Origin: Methylacidiphilaceae bacterium UBA1321
GTDB taxonomy: Bacteria; Verrucomicrobiota; Verrucomicrobiia; Methylacidiphilales; UBA1321
Length of the DNA stretch: 11,212 nucleotides
Reading direction: 5' to 3'
NCBI GenBank assembly: GCA_002306945.1
Contig: DBTH01000181.1
Coordinates: forward strand, 1 to 11,212
Shown: one piece after another, positions 1 through 7,200 of the stretch
How positions within the stretch are numbered: position 1 is the stretch's first letter
How the letters are laid out: every line of letters begins with the position of its first letter
The notes under the pieces: model-generated
Seen by the model: the letters and a program-made list of their open reading frames with translations, nothing else
Told to the model about the DNA's origin: nothing
The model's database searches: none
Position numbers and translations under genes: made by a program

Positions 1-523
1 AATAGTGCACCGAGTCGATCACGTGAATGGCAGTAGAGGGAAACGAAGGGACATGGCGGCCCAGGCGTTGCATGCCTCCCTGGACATGTTTCAAGGGAGA
101 GGCGGGCAGCTTAAAGTGACGCAAGAGAGGAGTATGCCGGCGGTTAAAGGCGGAAAAGAGTCGTGCCGTAGATAGAGCTTCGGTTTCGAGCAGGGCGTCG
201 AACTCGGTCAATGATACAGCCGGAGGTTTCTCCAGGTAAGTGGTTATGCCCGCGCGCAGAGAGAGTTCGGCCATTTTGGCGTTGACCCGCTCACTAGTCA
301 GCACCATTACCGCATCCAGTTCGGCCGTGGTCAGCATCTGTTCAGCGTCCTGATAAACCGTCGCATTCGGGAATAAATGGCTGGCGCGTTGCAGATTGAG
401 CGGATTCAAGTCACAAAAGGCGGCGACCTGCACTTGGTCGCTTAGGGAGAGGATAATGGGCGAGTAGATGGTCTGCATGATCCCGCCGCATCCGAGAATG
501 CCGATTCGCTTGAGTGTTGTCAT
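1..523 (-). CDS. Gfo/Idh/MocA-family NAD(P)-dependent oxidoreductase, N-terminal part (runs off left edge)
   Basis: The reverse strand is open from an ATG at 523-521 to the window edge, giving 174 residues without a stop. The protein starts MTTLKRIGILGCGGIMQ, a Rossmann nucleotide-binding loop (G11-C-G13-G14). An acidic residue after the second strand (FCDLN, D38) is followed by the family hallmark EKP at residues 98-100, whose lysine is normally catalytic. HVIDSVHY (residues 167-174) resembles the start of the family's active-site His/Asp segment. Members oxidise or reduce sugars, inositols or sugar acids in the cytoplasm; the substrate cannot be read from this fragment. The usual length is about 330-400 residues, so roughly half is outside the window. 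The gene is divergent from the LacI-type gene and shares its 86-bp spacer, so co-regulation is plausible. No clear Shine-Dalgarno precedes the start. Confidence 0.9.
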   Translation of the reverse strand, partial: MTTLKRIGILGCGGIMQTIYSPIILSLSDQVQVAAFCDLNPLNLQRASHLFPNATVYQDAEQMLTTAELDAVMVLTSERVNAKMAELSLRAGITTYLEKPPAVSLTEFDALLETEALSTARLFSAFNRRHTPLLRHFKLPASPLKHVQGGMQRLGRHVPSFPSTAIHVIDSVHY

Positions 524-573
524 AAAAAGATATTGGTATGGATACGAGACTAGTTAGCGCTGGCGGAATGGCT

Positions 574-602
574 TTGACAAACGCCGCGTTACTCGCACAT
601 TA
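574..602 (+). promoter_or_regulatory. Candidate promoter of the LacI-family gene
   Basis: A perfect TTGACA box lies at 574-579. A 16-17 nt spacer places the -10 hexamer at about 596-602 (CACATT or ACATTA), which is a poor match to TATAAT. Transcription would then begin at about 609-610, on or next to the start codon. The weak -10 overlaps the repeated motif at 591-606, so a protein bound there would block this promoter. The call rests on the -35 box and position only. Confidence 0.35.
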
Positions 603-606
603 GAGT
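591..606 (-). promoter_or_regulatory. Operator-like motif, copy 1 (upstream of the LacI-family gene)
   Basis: On the minus strand this reads ACTCTAATGTGCGAGT. Its first 11 bases and the following GAG recur on the plus strand at 1658-1670, on the other side of the LacI-type gene, so 14 of 15 positions agree. The ends ACTC/GAGT are symmetric but the centre is not. It sits between the TTGACA box and the start codon, where a repressor site would act for autoregulation. Binding by the adjacent regulator is inferred. Confidence 0.4.
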
Positions 607-609
607 GAA

Positions 610-1641
610 ATGAAGCGTCGTGTTACGCAAAAGGATGTCGCTGCTGCCGCCGGAGTTCATCACACGACTGTTTCCATGGTGTTCCGCAATCACCCGTCCA
701 TCCCGGTGGCCACGAGCAACCTGATCCGCAAGATCGCCAAGAAACTCGGTTACGCTCAGGACCCCATGCTTTCCGCTCTGGCGGCCTACCGAACCAGCCA
801 ACGACCCGTAGCTTTCCAAGGTACCCTGGCCTGGCTAACCAATTCCAACGACGGCTTTGACTGGAAATCGTCTCCGCACTTCTCGATCTATTTCAAAGCC
901 GTCCAGCAGCGGGCCCGGCGGCACGGCTACGGTGTCGAGGAGTTTGACATCAATGCTCCCGGTCAAAGCGTCAAGCGGGTGGCGGGCATTCTCCGAGCCC
1001 GGAACATCTCGGGACTCTTGTTGTGTCCCCAACCCAAGGCGCATACGCAGATTGATTTCCCATGGAAGGACTTTTCCGCCGTCACTTTCGGCTACACGCT
1101 GGAAAAACCCAAGCTGCACACCGTCGTGGCCGCCTTCTACCGGGATATGCTGCAAATGATCCATGAAGTCCGTCAGTTCGGATACCAACGGATAGGACTG
1201 GTGGTGAATTTTACCGATGACCAGCGGTATGATCACAATGTGATGGCCAGTTACCTGGTCAGCTCCTACCTCCACGCGCAGTTTCCACCCATCGCTCCGT
1301 GCCTGGACAATTACCGGGAAAATCCCGAGGTGTTACGAAAATGGATTACCCAGCATCGTCCCGACGCCATTGTCAGCCAGGACTGGCGGGTGCTGGATGC
1401 CCTGAAAAAGCTCGGCATCCGGTCGCCCAGGGACATTGGCCTGGCTTGCGCCGGATTTCCCCCCAATCTGAATGGTCTCTCCGGTTTCCAGGAAGATTGT
1501 GAGCGAATTGGGGCGGTGGCCACCGACCTGATCGTGTCGATGATCCAGCGCGGAGAGCGCGGCATACCGGACAAAGCTCAGCGAATTTTGGTGGAAGGAG
1601 ACTGGGTAAGGGGAACGACGCTACGGGAATGTCACCGCTGA
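610..1641 (+). CDS. LacI-family transcriptional regulator
   Basis: This 343-residue protein has a LacI-type helix-turn-helix at residues 5-27 (VTQKDVAAAAGVHHTTVSMVF) and a hinge helix near 51-61 (DPMLSALAAYR). L57 aligns with the minor-groove leucine of E. coli LacI (L56). The hinge otherwise departs from the usual NxxARxL pattern, a variant I associate with Verrucomicrobiota. Residues from about 70 on form a periplasmic-binding-protein-like effector domain, with FGYQRIGLVVN, RPDAIVSQD and DIGLACAGF matching its conserved strands. Length is typical of the family. The 610 start places the HTH at the N-terminus as expected; no good Shine-Dalgarno precedes it. The protein probably represses this carbohydrate cluster until a breakdown product binds. 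It lies between two inverted copies of a shared motif, which suggests autoregulation and control of the downstream gene. Confidence 0.93.
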   Translation: MKRRVTQKDVAAAAGVHHTTVSMVFRNHPSIPVATSNLIRKIAKKLGYAQDPMLSALAAYRTSQRPVAFQGTLAWLTNSNDGFDWKSSPHFSIYFKAVQQRARRHGYGVEEFDINAPGQSVKRVAGILRARNISGLLLCPQPKAHTQIDFPWKDFSAVTFGYTLEKPKLHTVVAAFYRDMLQMIHEVRQFGYQRIGLVVNFTDDQRYDHNVMASYLVSSYLHAQFPPIAPCLDNYRENPEVLRKWITQHRPDAIVSQDWRVLDALKKLGIRSPRDIGLACAGFPPNLNGLSGFQEDCERIGAVATDLIVSMIQRGERGIPDKAQRILVEGDWVRGTTLRECHR

Positions 1642-1657
1642 TTTCACTAATCACGCT

Positions 1658-1673
1658 ACTCTAATGTGAGAGC
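1658..1673 (+). promoter_or_regulatory. Operator-like motif, copy 2 (downstream of the LacI-family gene)
   Basis: The sequence ACTCTAATGTGAGAGC repeats the minus-strand motif at 606-591 (11 exact bases, one mismatch, then GAG). It is 17 bp after the LacI-type stop codon and 78 bp before the PEP-CTERM start. Its right end overlaps the palindrome at 1666-1687. It is a candidate site for the adjacent regulator acting on the downstream genes. Confidence 0.4.
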
Positions 1674-1687
1674 ATATATGTTCTCGC
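1666..1687. promoter_or_regulatory. Near-perfect palindrome, candidate operator
   Basis: The core GAGAGCATATATGTTCTC at 1668-1685 is an inverted repeat with 8 of 9 symmetric pairs (the exception is G1672/T1681). G1666/C1687 also pair, across a T/G mismatch. The size and two-fold symmetry fit a dimeric regulator such as a LacI-type protein, although the centre is AT rather than the CG usual for that family. A weak -10-like AATAAT lies just downstream at 1706-1711. No T-run follows, so it does not look like an intrinsic terminator. Confidence 0.4.
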
Positions 1688-1750
1688 TTGGCCCCCGTGA
1701 TCAGGAATAATCTACAAACGTAGCGAATATTACAAAGAGAACCCCATCCT

Positions 1751-2731
1751 ATGAAAATACAGATCCTCACCGTCCGGCGGACCATGCGATTGTTTCCCAA
1801 CCAAACACTGCGTGTCCTAAGCGCTGTAGTCTGCTTTTGCCTAATGAGATCGGTGGCTTCGGCACAAGTGCAATATACCTATACGACTAGCGGTACGCTG
1901 AAGACTGGCGACTGGTCGGTTGCGGCAGCCTGGTCCACGCCCGGTGATGGGTCGGTGCCAAACGACGTTGCCAATTCAAAAGTCTCCATTCTCAGCGGCT
2001 CGACTGTCACGGTCAGTGCGGGGGAAAGCTATGCCACGGGTTACATTGGGTTTGGCAGTGGCGGCACTTTGTACGTGACGGGGACTGGAGCCAAGCTCAC
2101 CTTGGGAAAGCTCGGCAGTAGTGGCACTAACAGTATGCAGACCGGGGCCAGCAGCGTTGTTTCCATTACCAGTGGTGCGACAATCACAGCCAGCGGTATT
2201 CTCAGCAACAGCGGCAAGTTTTCCATCACCAACGCCTCCGTCACATTCAGCTCGGTGCAGTTTGGCAGCAGTGGCACCCAGCAGGTGGTTCTGAATGAAG
2301 GGGCGCGCTTGACCCTTTCCTCCATCACCACTGGCAGTAGCACGGCGGGCGCCTTGGTGTTCAATGGCGGCACTTCAGGATTTGGAGAATTGGCAATAGC
2401 AGCTATGCGGGCAGGCTCAAATCTCGTTCCCACCTTGTCCATTAATTCCGGGTCGTATCACTATTCCGGTTCGGGCACCGACACCTTTACCTTGATCTCG
2501 GCCACGAGCTGGACAGGTAGCTTCACGAGCATCACTTTCAACGGCTCGTCCTACACTTTGGGTACGGACGTGTCTATAGACGGAAATGAGATCTGGAACA
2601 TTAGCCGGGTCGGGAACAGCCTGGTTCTGACCGTGGTTCCGGAGCCGGAATCGGCGCATCTGGTTTTTGCATTCTTTATTCTAGGCGCGCTGGTTTTGCG
2701 TTTTTCGAAAAGAAGGCAGTTGCGGGCCTAG
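1751..2731 (+). CDS. PEP-CTERM sorting domain protein with beta-solenoid-like repeats
   Basis: This 326-residue exported protein has a signal peptide ending near A38 (SVASA/Q). A second in-frame ATG at 1784 (M12) would give a shorter, conventional signal peptide and is an alternative start. Residues about 45-270 are rich in Ser, Thr, Gly and Val, with recurring GSGGTLYV, GSSGT and GSSTAG turns and alternating hydrophobic residues. This pattern fits a beta-solenoid similar to autotransporter-associated repeats. The C-terminus has VPEPE near residues 296-300, a hydrophobic segment at about 303-316 and a basic tail KRRQLRA. This is the tripartite PEP-CTERM signal that exosortase systems cleave to deliver proteins to the cell surface. 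It may be an adhesin or matrix protein; no enzymatic motif is visible. It stands alone between two spacers after the LacI-type gene and may be under its control. Confidence 0.85.
   Translation: MKIQILTVRRTMRLFPNQTLRVLSAVVCFCLMRSVASAQVQYTYTTSGTLKTGDWSVAAAWSTPGDGSVPNDVANSKVSILSGSTVTVSAGESYATGYIGFGSGGTLYVTGTGAKLTLGKLGSSGTNSMQTGASSVVSITSGATITASGILSNSGKFSITNASVTFSSVQFGSSGTQQVVLNEGARLTLSSITTGSSTAGALVFNGGTSGFGELAIAAMRAGSNLVPTLSINSGSYHYSGSGTDTFTLISATSWTGSFTSITFNGSSYTLGTDVSIDGNEIWNISRVGNSLVLTVVPEPESAHLVFAFFILGALVLRFSKRRQLRA
2054..2340 (+). repeat. Degenerate GGCAGtaGTGGCAC repeats inside the PEP-CTERM gene
   Basis: Near-identical 14-mers occur at 2054-2067 (GGCAGTGGCGGCAC), 2114-2127 (GGCAGTAGTGGCAC) and 2264-2277 (GGCAGCAGTGGCAC), with a partial copy at 2333-2340. 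All encode G-S-x-G-T turns in the same frame, at offsets of 60, 150 and 69 bases. They reflect the periodic solenoid-like protein architecture and are not mobile DNA. Confidence 0.55.
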
Positions 2732-2752
2732 GCTCTCCACTGCCGTCGCAGT

Positions 2753-2803
2753 TTGACAACATGACCGAATCAGCCATTGCTTAAAAAGAAAACGGATTAT
2801 AAA
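2753..2803 (+). promoter_or_regulatory. Candidate promoter region before the pseudopilin-led operon
   Basis: The 89-bp spacer 2732-2820 contains TTGACA at 2753-2758 within TTTGACAA, the same octamer as before the LacI-type gene. It also has an AT-rich stretch with TATAAA at 2798-2803. These two boxes are too far apart to be one promoter, and the partner hexamers at correct spacing are poor (ATTGCT at 2776-2781, TTGCTT at 2777-2782). A promoter here is plausible but its exact position is unclear. No terminator hairpin for the upstream gene is visible. Confidence 0.25.
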
Positions 2804-2820
2804 TTTGTTTTCAACCTTGG

Positions 2821-3504
2821 ATGGCATGGCCTTTCCCTTCACTACGCATGAATTGTCGAGGTTTCTCTCTTATCGAACTGCTGGTGACAATAGGAATTGT
2901 CTCCGTGCTGGCGATGCTACTGGTACCAGCCGTGAACAATACACGCAGCGCAGCGCTTTCGTCTGCCTGCCAGTCGAACTTGCGCCAGATGGGGATCGCC
3001 ATCACGCAGTATGCCGCTGACAATGACGGAAGCTATCCTCCCTCGGCAGACGATGCCTCGGGTGGCTACTATCCGTGGTATCTCATCCTGTTGGGCAAGG
3101 GGCGAGTCAAAGGGGTGAATTACCTTGGCTCGGGCAAAGTGCTCAACTGCCCTTCGGGGAATTATGGTCTTGTGTCTGCGTCGGCACCTGAGCTTGGAAC
3201 CATATCGTACTCAATGACCGATCTGATCCTTTGGCAGCCCGCCTCCACGCGAACCGATCAGTTACCTAAATTCTTTTTTTTAAACCTGACGGCCAAGTCC
3301 GTTTGGCCGCTACTCATGGACGGAGAGGCTGCGCGACTCTTCTCCTTGGACAATCCCATCGAAACCGCAGATATAAAGTCTCGCTGGAAGACGCGGCATT
3401 CGGATTGGGCCAATGTGTTAATGGTGGATGGCCATATTGAGCGGGTTCAATACGGCGATAAGCGATGGGTACAGTCTGCCCTCAACGGGCATGGATATTA
3501 CTAG
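2821..3504 (+). CDS. Type II secretion/type IV pilus pseudopilin-like protein with H-X9-DG motif
   Basis: This 227-residue protein opens with a short leader and a class III prepilin signal, CRGFSLIELLVTIGIVSVLA. Cleavage by prepilin peptidase is expected after G14, leaving F15 as residue +1 and E19 at +5, followed by a hydrophobic helix to about residue 36. Near the C-terminus H193 is followed by exactly nine residues and D203-G204 (RHSDWANVLMVDGH). This is the prepilin-type processing-associated H-X9-DG signature, common in large paralogous families of Planctomycetota, Verrucomicrobiota and Lentisphaerota. Their function is mostly unknown; they may assemble into surface or secretion-associated filaments. 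A start at M10 (2848) is also possible and would shorten the leader. Neither start has a good Shine-Dalgarno. It leads a block of carbohydrate-active genes, with the next start one base after its TAG. Confidence 0.85.
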   Translation: MAWPFPSLRMNCRGFSLIELLVTIGIVSVLAMLLVPAVNNTRSAALSSACQSNLRQMGIAITQYAADNDGSYPPSADDASGGYYPWYLILLGKGRVKGVNYLGSGKVLNCPSGNYGLVSASAPELGTISYSMTDLILWQPASTRTDQLPKFFFLNLTAKSVWPLLMDGEAARLFSLDNPIETADIKSRWKTRHSDWANVLMVDGHIERVQYGDKRWVQSALNGHGYY

Positions 3505-3505
3505 A

Positions 3506-4216
3506 ATGAAAACTGTAAACTACCTGATCCTGTTACTCGCCACAGCCCTACCGCTTTCCGCTGAAGGGATTCATGAAAATTTCGACAACGTTCCCGCCAA
3601 CACGGCGCTCAGCTCAAATAGTGTCCCCAACTGGCGGCAGGAAGGTTCTGCGCCGGAAGGTAGCGCCTCCATCAGCGACGAAGCGGGACAGCTTTCGGGG
3701 AAAGGGCTTCGACTGTACAAGACCGGTACTGGCGCCCTCTACGAGACCGGCGGTCCGCTTTGGAGCGATACGGACGGCGCCTTCATCTTCAAGCTGAACT
3801 TTCGATTTGGCGGGAAAATGCCGTTCGACATCACCTTGCACAACGGTAGAACCTCGACGGGATTCTATATAACCATCAATACCCGAACTGGAGAGATGGC
3901 CTTGTCCCAGGGAGGCGGAGAAAGTGTATTCCGTGGAGAGGTGCAGAAACTCTCCGTCAAAGAACTCCGGCCCGGCACATGGTACACCCTGGAAATCCGG
4001 AACGCGGTACTACGCAAGGACAAGACAGAACCGGCTACCGGAAAGGTCTATCTCTATGAAGCGGAGAATTCCGCGGATCTGATCGTGGATGGCATCTCCA
4101 TTGCCTCCTCGGGATCGATCCCGTTCTCAAGCTTCAAAACCTTGCTAATCCGTCGATGGGGAGAAGGGCCTCTGGACGTCGATAACATCACACTTGAGGT
4201 CGCCGCGAGTCATTAA
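3506..4216 (+). CDS. Secreted protein, probable ConA-like lectin/jelly-roll fold
   Basis: The start chosen here is the ATG one base after the pseudopilin stop, giving 236 residues. It begins with a clean signal peptide (MKTVNYLILLLATALPLSA, cleavage near A19/E20). An in-frame start further upstream at 3428 lies inside the pseudopilin gene and would bury the signal peptide. The mature part is beta-rich. It opens with HENFDNVP, has SGKGLRLYKTG near residues 64-74, LRPGTWYTLEIRN in the middle and VDNITLE at the end, a pattern seen in laminin-G/concanavalin-like sandwich domains that bind glycans. No catalytic residues are evident. Close coupling to the pseudopilin gene implies co-translation and perhaps a shared surface assembly. 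A carbohydrate-binding role is inferred from the fold guess and the neighbours. Confidence 0.8.
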   Translation: MKTVNYLILLLATALPLSAEGIHENFDNVPANTALSSNSVPNWRQEGSAPEGSASISDEAGQLSGKGLRLYKTGTGALYETGGPLWSDTDGAFIFKLNFRFGGKMPFDITLHNGRTSTGFYITINTRTGEMALSQGGGESVFRGEVQKLSVKELRPGTWYTLEIRNAVLRKDKTEPATGKVYLYEAENSADLIVDGISIASSGSIPFSSFKTLLIRRWGEGPLDVDNITLEVAASH

Positions 4217-4240
4217 TTTTAAGAAAGACATTTCCACTCG

Positions 4241-7200
4241 ATGAAAAATCGCGCTTTGTGCCCGTTTTGTCTCTTGATTACGGCCCTTGCTGGACTTGGA
4301 CTCTTGATTCTGTCCGATTTCAGCAGTCGATTACTGGCGCAGGACACCAATGCCACAGGGGGCAACGCTGCAAAGGAATTCGTCCTTTTCCCCGAGGAAA
4401 CCAGCATTTTTTGGACATCCGACCTCAACAGTCGCGGCCGCTCCCAGGATGTCCTGCGTTTGACTGATGATGAAAAAAACGGCGGTCTTGCCTTGGACTA
4501 TGATTTGCCAGCGGGCAGTGGTTGGGCTGGAGCGGTACGTTCTGCTCCGTTGCAGGATTCTGCCGCCACGCTGGTGGTCAGTCTGCAAGGCGATCCGGGT
4601 GCGACGGGCTTTGTCATGATCGAAGGCTCGGATGAAAAACGCTTTGGCGCGAGCTTCAAGCTGGAGGACTCCACGGAGAAACGCCTGTCCTTGCCGCTGG
4701 ATCGCAAGACGTTTGGCCGCGCGTTGGGCAAAGGCGATGGAATCTTGCGTTTTCCCCTGCGCAACATAGGTGTCTTTGTCACGCCCGACGCTGCCTCCAA
4801 GGGGAAATTGCTGGCGAGCCATTTTGCCTATACTTCCTCCAAACCGGCGGAGGAATTTCCCTGCCTGCTCTCCGTGGCGGCGAGCCACTTTGACAATGTT
4901 TTTTTCCCCAGCGAGGACAAGACGCTCGAAGTGGTAATCCGCAACCGCACCACGCAGGCCCGCGTCTCCGAACTTGCCGTACGCGTGACAAAGGATGACG
5001 GTGGGGAATGGTCCTGGTCGCACAAGGTGGAGATCCCCGCATTGGCTACGGTCAGGGTGCCGGTGAAACTGGATCTGCCGGAGCCTGCATTTGCGGACTG
5101 CCTGTTCTCGCTCGGGAAAGAGTCGGAGACATTTCGCACGACCGTCTCGGTGGTGCGGCCACCCCAATTGAGTTCGATTCCGTTCAAGGACGCGCTTTAC
5201 GGCTTATGCACCATGGCGCATCCGCAGACGGCCAAGCGGATTGGAGCACGCTTTTTCCGGGTGTTTTTTTACTGGCAGTGGACTGAGAAATCCGCAGGCG
5301 TTTACGACTTCGATAAGTACATCAAGGATGGTCAGGACTGCAAGGACGCCGGGCTGGGAGTGATTTGGACTTTCGAGCCCAATATACCCAGTTGGCTCGG
5401 TGTGAAGGAAATGGTACTGCTGAATCAACCGGAACCGTTGCAACGGTTCGGCGAATGGGTGAGGGCTGCTCTCAAGGCCTTGCCCGTCGGGGAGCGCGCC
5501 GTCGAAATCAATAACGAGCCCGACATCACCATTGGCCGCACCAGTCTGGTCACTCAGGACGAGGCCGCCGCCGCCGCCGCCGCGTTGCTCAAGAAAGGAT
5601 ACGAGGCCACCAAGGCGGTTGATCCCTCCATTCCGGTACTCGGCGGTGGCGGATCCGGGGAGGGAACACGGATATTGGGGTTCACTCAGAAAATGCTGCG
5701 CGATGCACAGGGCAAGGTCGATTACTACTCGGCCCATCCCTACTCCGGCACCCGCTACATCACTCCGGACGGTTCGGTGATGTGGCCCGACCAATATCTC
5801 GTCGAGATGCTGGAGAAAAGCGTGAAGGTCGCCACCGAGTACACCCAAGGCAAGGCGCTTTGGTCGACGGAACTCGGCTGGGCCTACCCCATGAACGACC
5901 TCTACCTGTCAACCTCAACGAAGGACTATGCGGCCATCTGCGCCCAGACCCTAGTGCTATTCAAGGTTGTTCCAGGTGTGGGAAAACTGGCCTGGTTCCG
6001 CGGCTTCCAATACAAGCTCGGCCTCAACGAGCGCAGTTACGACTACAGCCTCTTTCTTCAATCCTACAAGGGAATGCGTCCGACCCCGGGCGTCAACGCC
6101 TTCGCTACGGTAGCCTCCCTTCTGGAAGGTGCGAAAACCGGAGAAAAGTTGAACCTTGGACCGGCATTGAATGGCTACTTGTTTGAAAACCCGCTCACCA
6201 AGCAGGCCGTGGCGACAATCTGGACGACGCGCTATGACGTGTCTCCGAAGGATCGCCTACCGGAAGGCACGACCATCATCGACCTCTACGGACGCGACCT
6301 CCGCACCGACTCCGAACTACGATTGAACCGCGGCCCCACCTTCTTTGTGACCAGCCTCGCGCAATCGGCTGCGTTGAAGAGTTACCTGTCCAAGGCCAGG
6401 TGGCGGCCCAAGCAGCCGTTCATCATCACCAATATCGGATCCAGCCAGGTCAACAACCTGAAGTTGACTGTGGAAAGCTTCCTCCTGGATGACACCGCGG
6501 TGGACATCAAAGCGGGCGATGCCGGCACACACACCGTCCTGCACCCGGGCGTAAACAAGGTGACGTTGACGGGTACGGAGAAACTCTTCGAGAGCAATCC
6601 ACTGACCATCGCCGTGCAAATTTCCGGAGTGGACATCGCTGTGCAGGGAATGCTCAACAAGCCGGTCGTGCCTGTGCCCTATTTGTCGACCGGCAGCGTC
6701 CTGATCGACGGTGCCCTCACTGCGGTCAAGTTGAAAATCGCCATCAACACCCTCGATAAACGCAGTGACATCTCGCCGCCCGATCCGTCGATCCCGTGGG
6801 AAGGAGCAGAGGATCTCAGCGTGCGCTACGGGTATGCCTGGAACGAGACGGGATTGTACGCGCTCTACATAGTGCGGGACAACAAACATGTCGGCGTGGA
6901 CGGGCACGACTTCTGGAACTACGACAGCTTGCAACTGGCCTACGATCCGCAGACCAAGGGCGGCGATAGCGGCTATCAGCCGGGTCACCGGGAGATCGGA
7001 CTGGCCCTCGACAAAACCGGGAAGGTTCGGATTGTACAGACCTATCCGCAAAAGGAAGACGCCCCCGACGTCCAGGCCCAGGTCGTCCGCAAAGATAATG
7101 ATACGGTGTACGAAATCTTCATTCCCTGGGCCTACTTTTACGGCAACGGCCCGATCCCAGCGGCACACTCCATTCTCGCGGCGAACTTTATTGCCAATGA

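Noticed and set aside
554..565. GTTAGC/GCTGGC quasi-palindrome in the divergent spacer as a CG-centred LacI operator
   Set aside because: Only four of six arm positions are symmetric and no second copy was found; too weak to annotate.
835..1275. Minus-strand open frame inside the LacI-family gene
   Set aside because: No domain resemblance or ribosome site; the plus-strand LacI fold is unambiguous.
1668..1685. Intrinsic terminator for the LacI-family gene
   Set aside because: The inverted repeat leaves only a very short loop, has an AT-rich stem centre and is not followed by a T-run, so an operator is more likely.
2041..2442. Minus-strand open frame of 133 codons rich in Pro, Leu and Val inside the PEP-CTERM gene
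   Set aside because: Its composition is the complement of the Ser/Thr/Gly repeat coding; there is no signal or start context.
3274..3281. Run of eight T in the pseudopilin gene as a slippage or frameshift site
   Set aside because: The reading frame is intact on both sides and the C-terminal H-X9-DG motif is in the same frame, so no frameshift is needed.
3428..3505. Upstream ATG extending the lectin-like protein into the pseudopilin gene
   Set aside because: The extension overlaps the pseudopilin C-terminus and would place 26 residues before an obvious signal peptide; the ATG at 3506 fits better.
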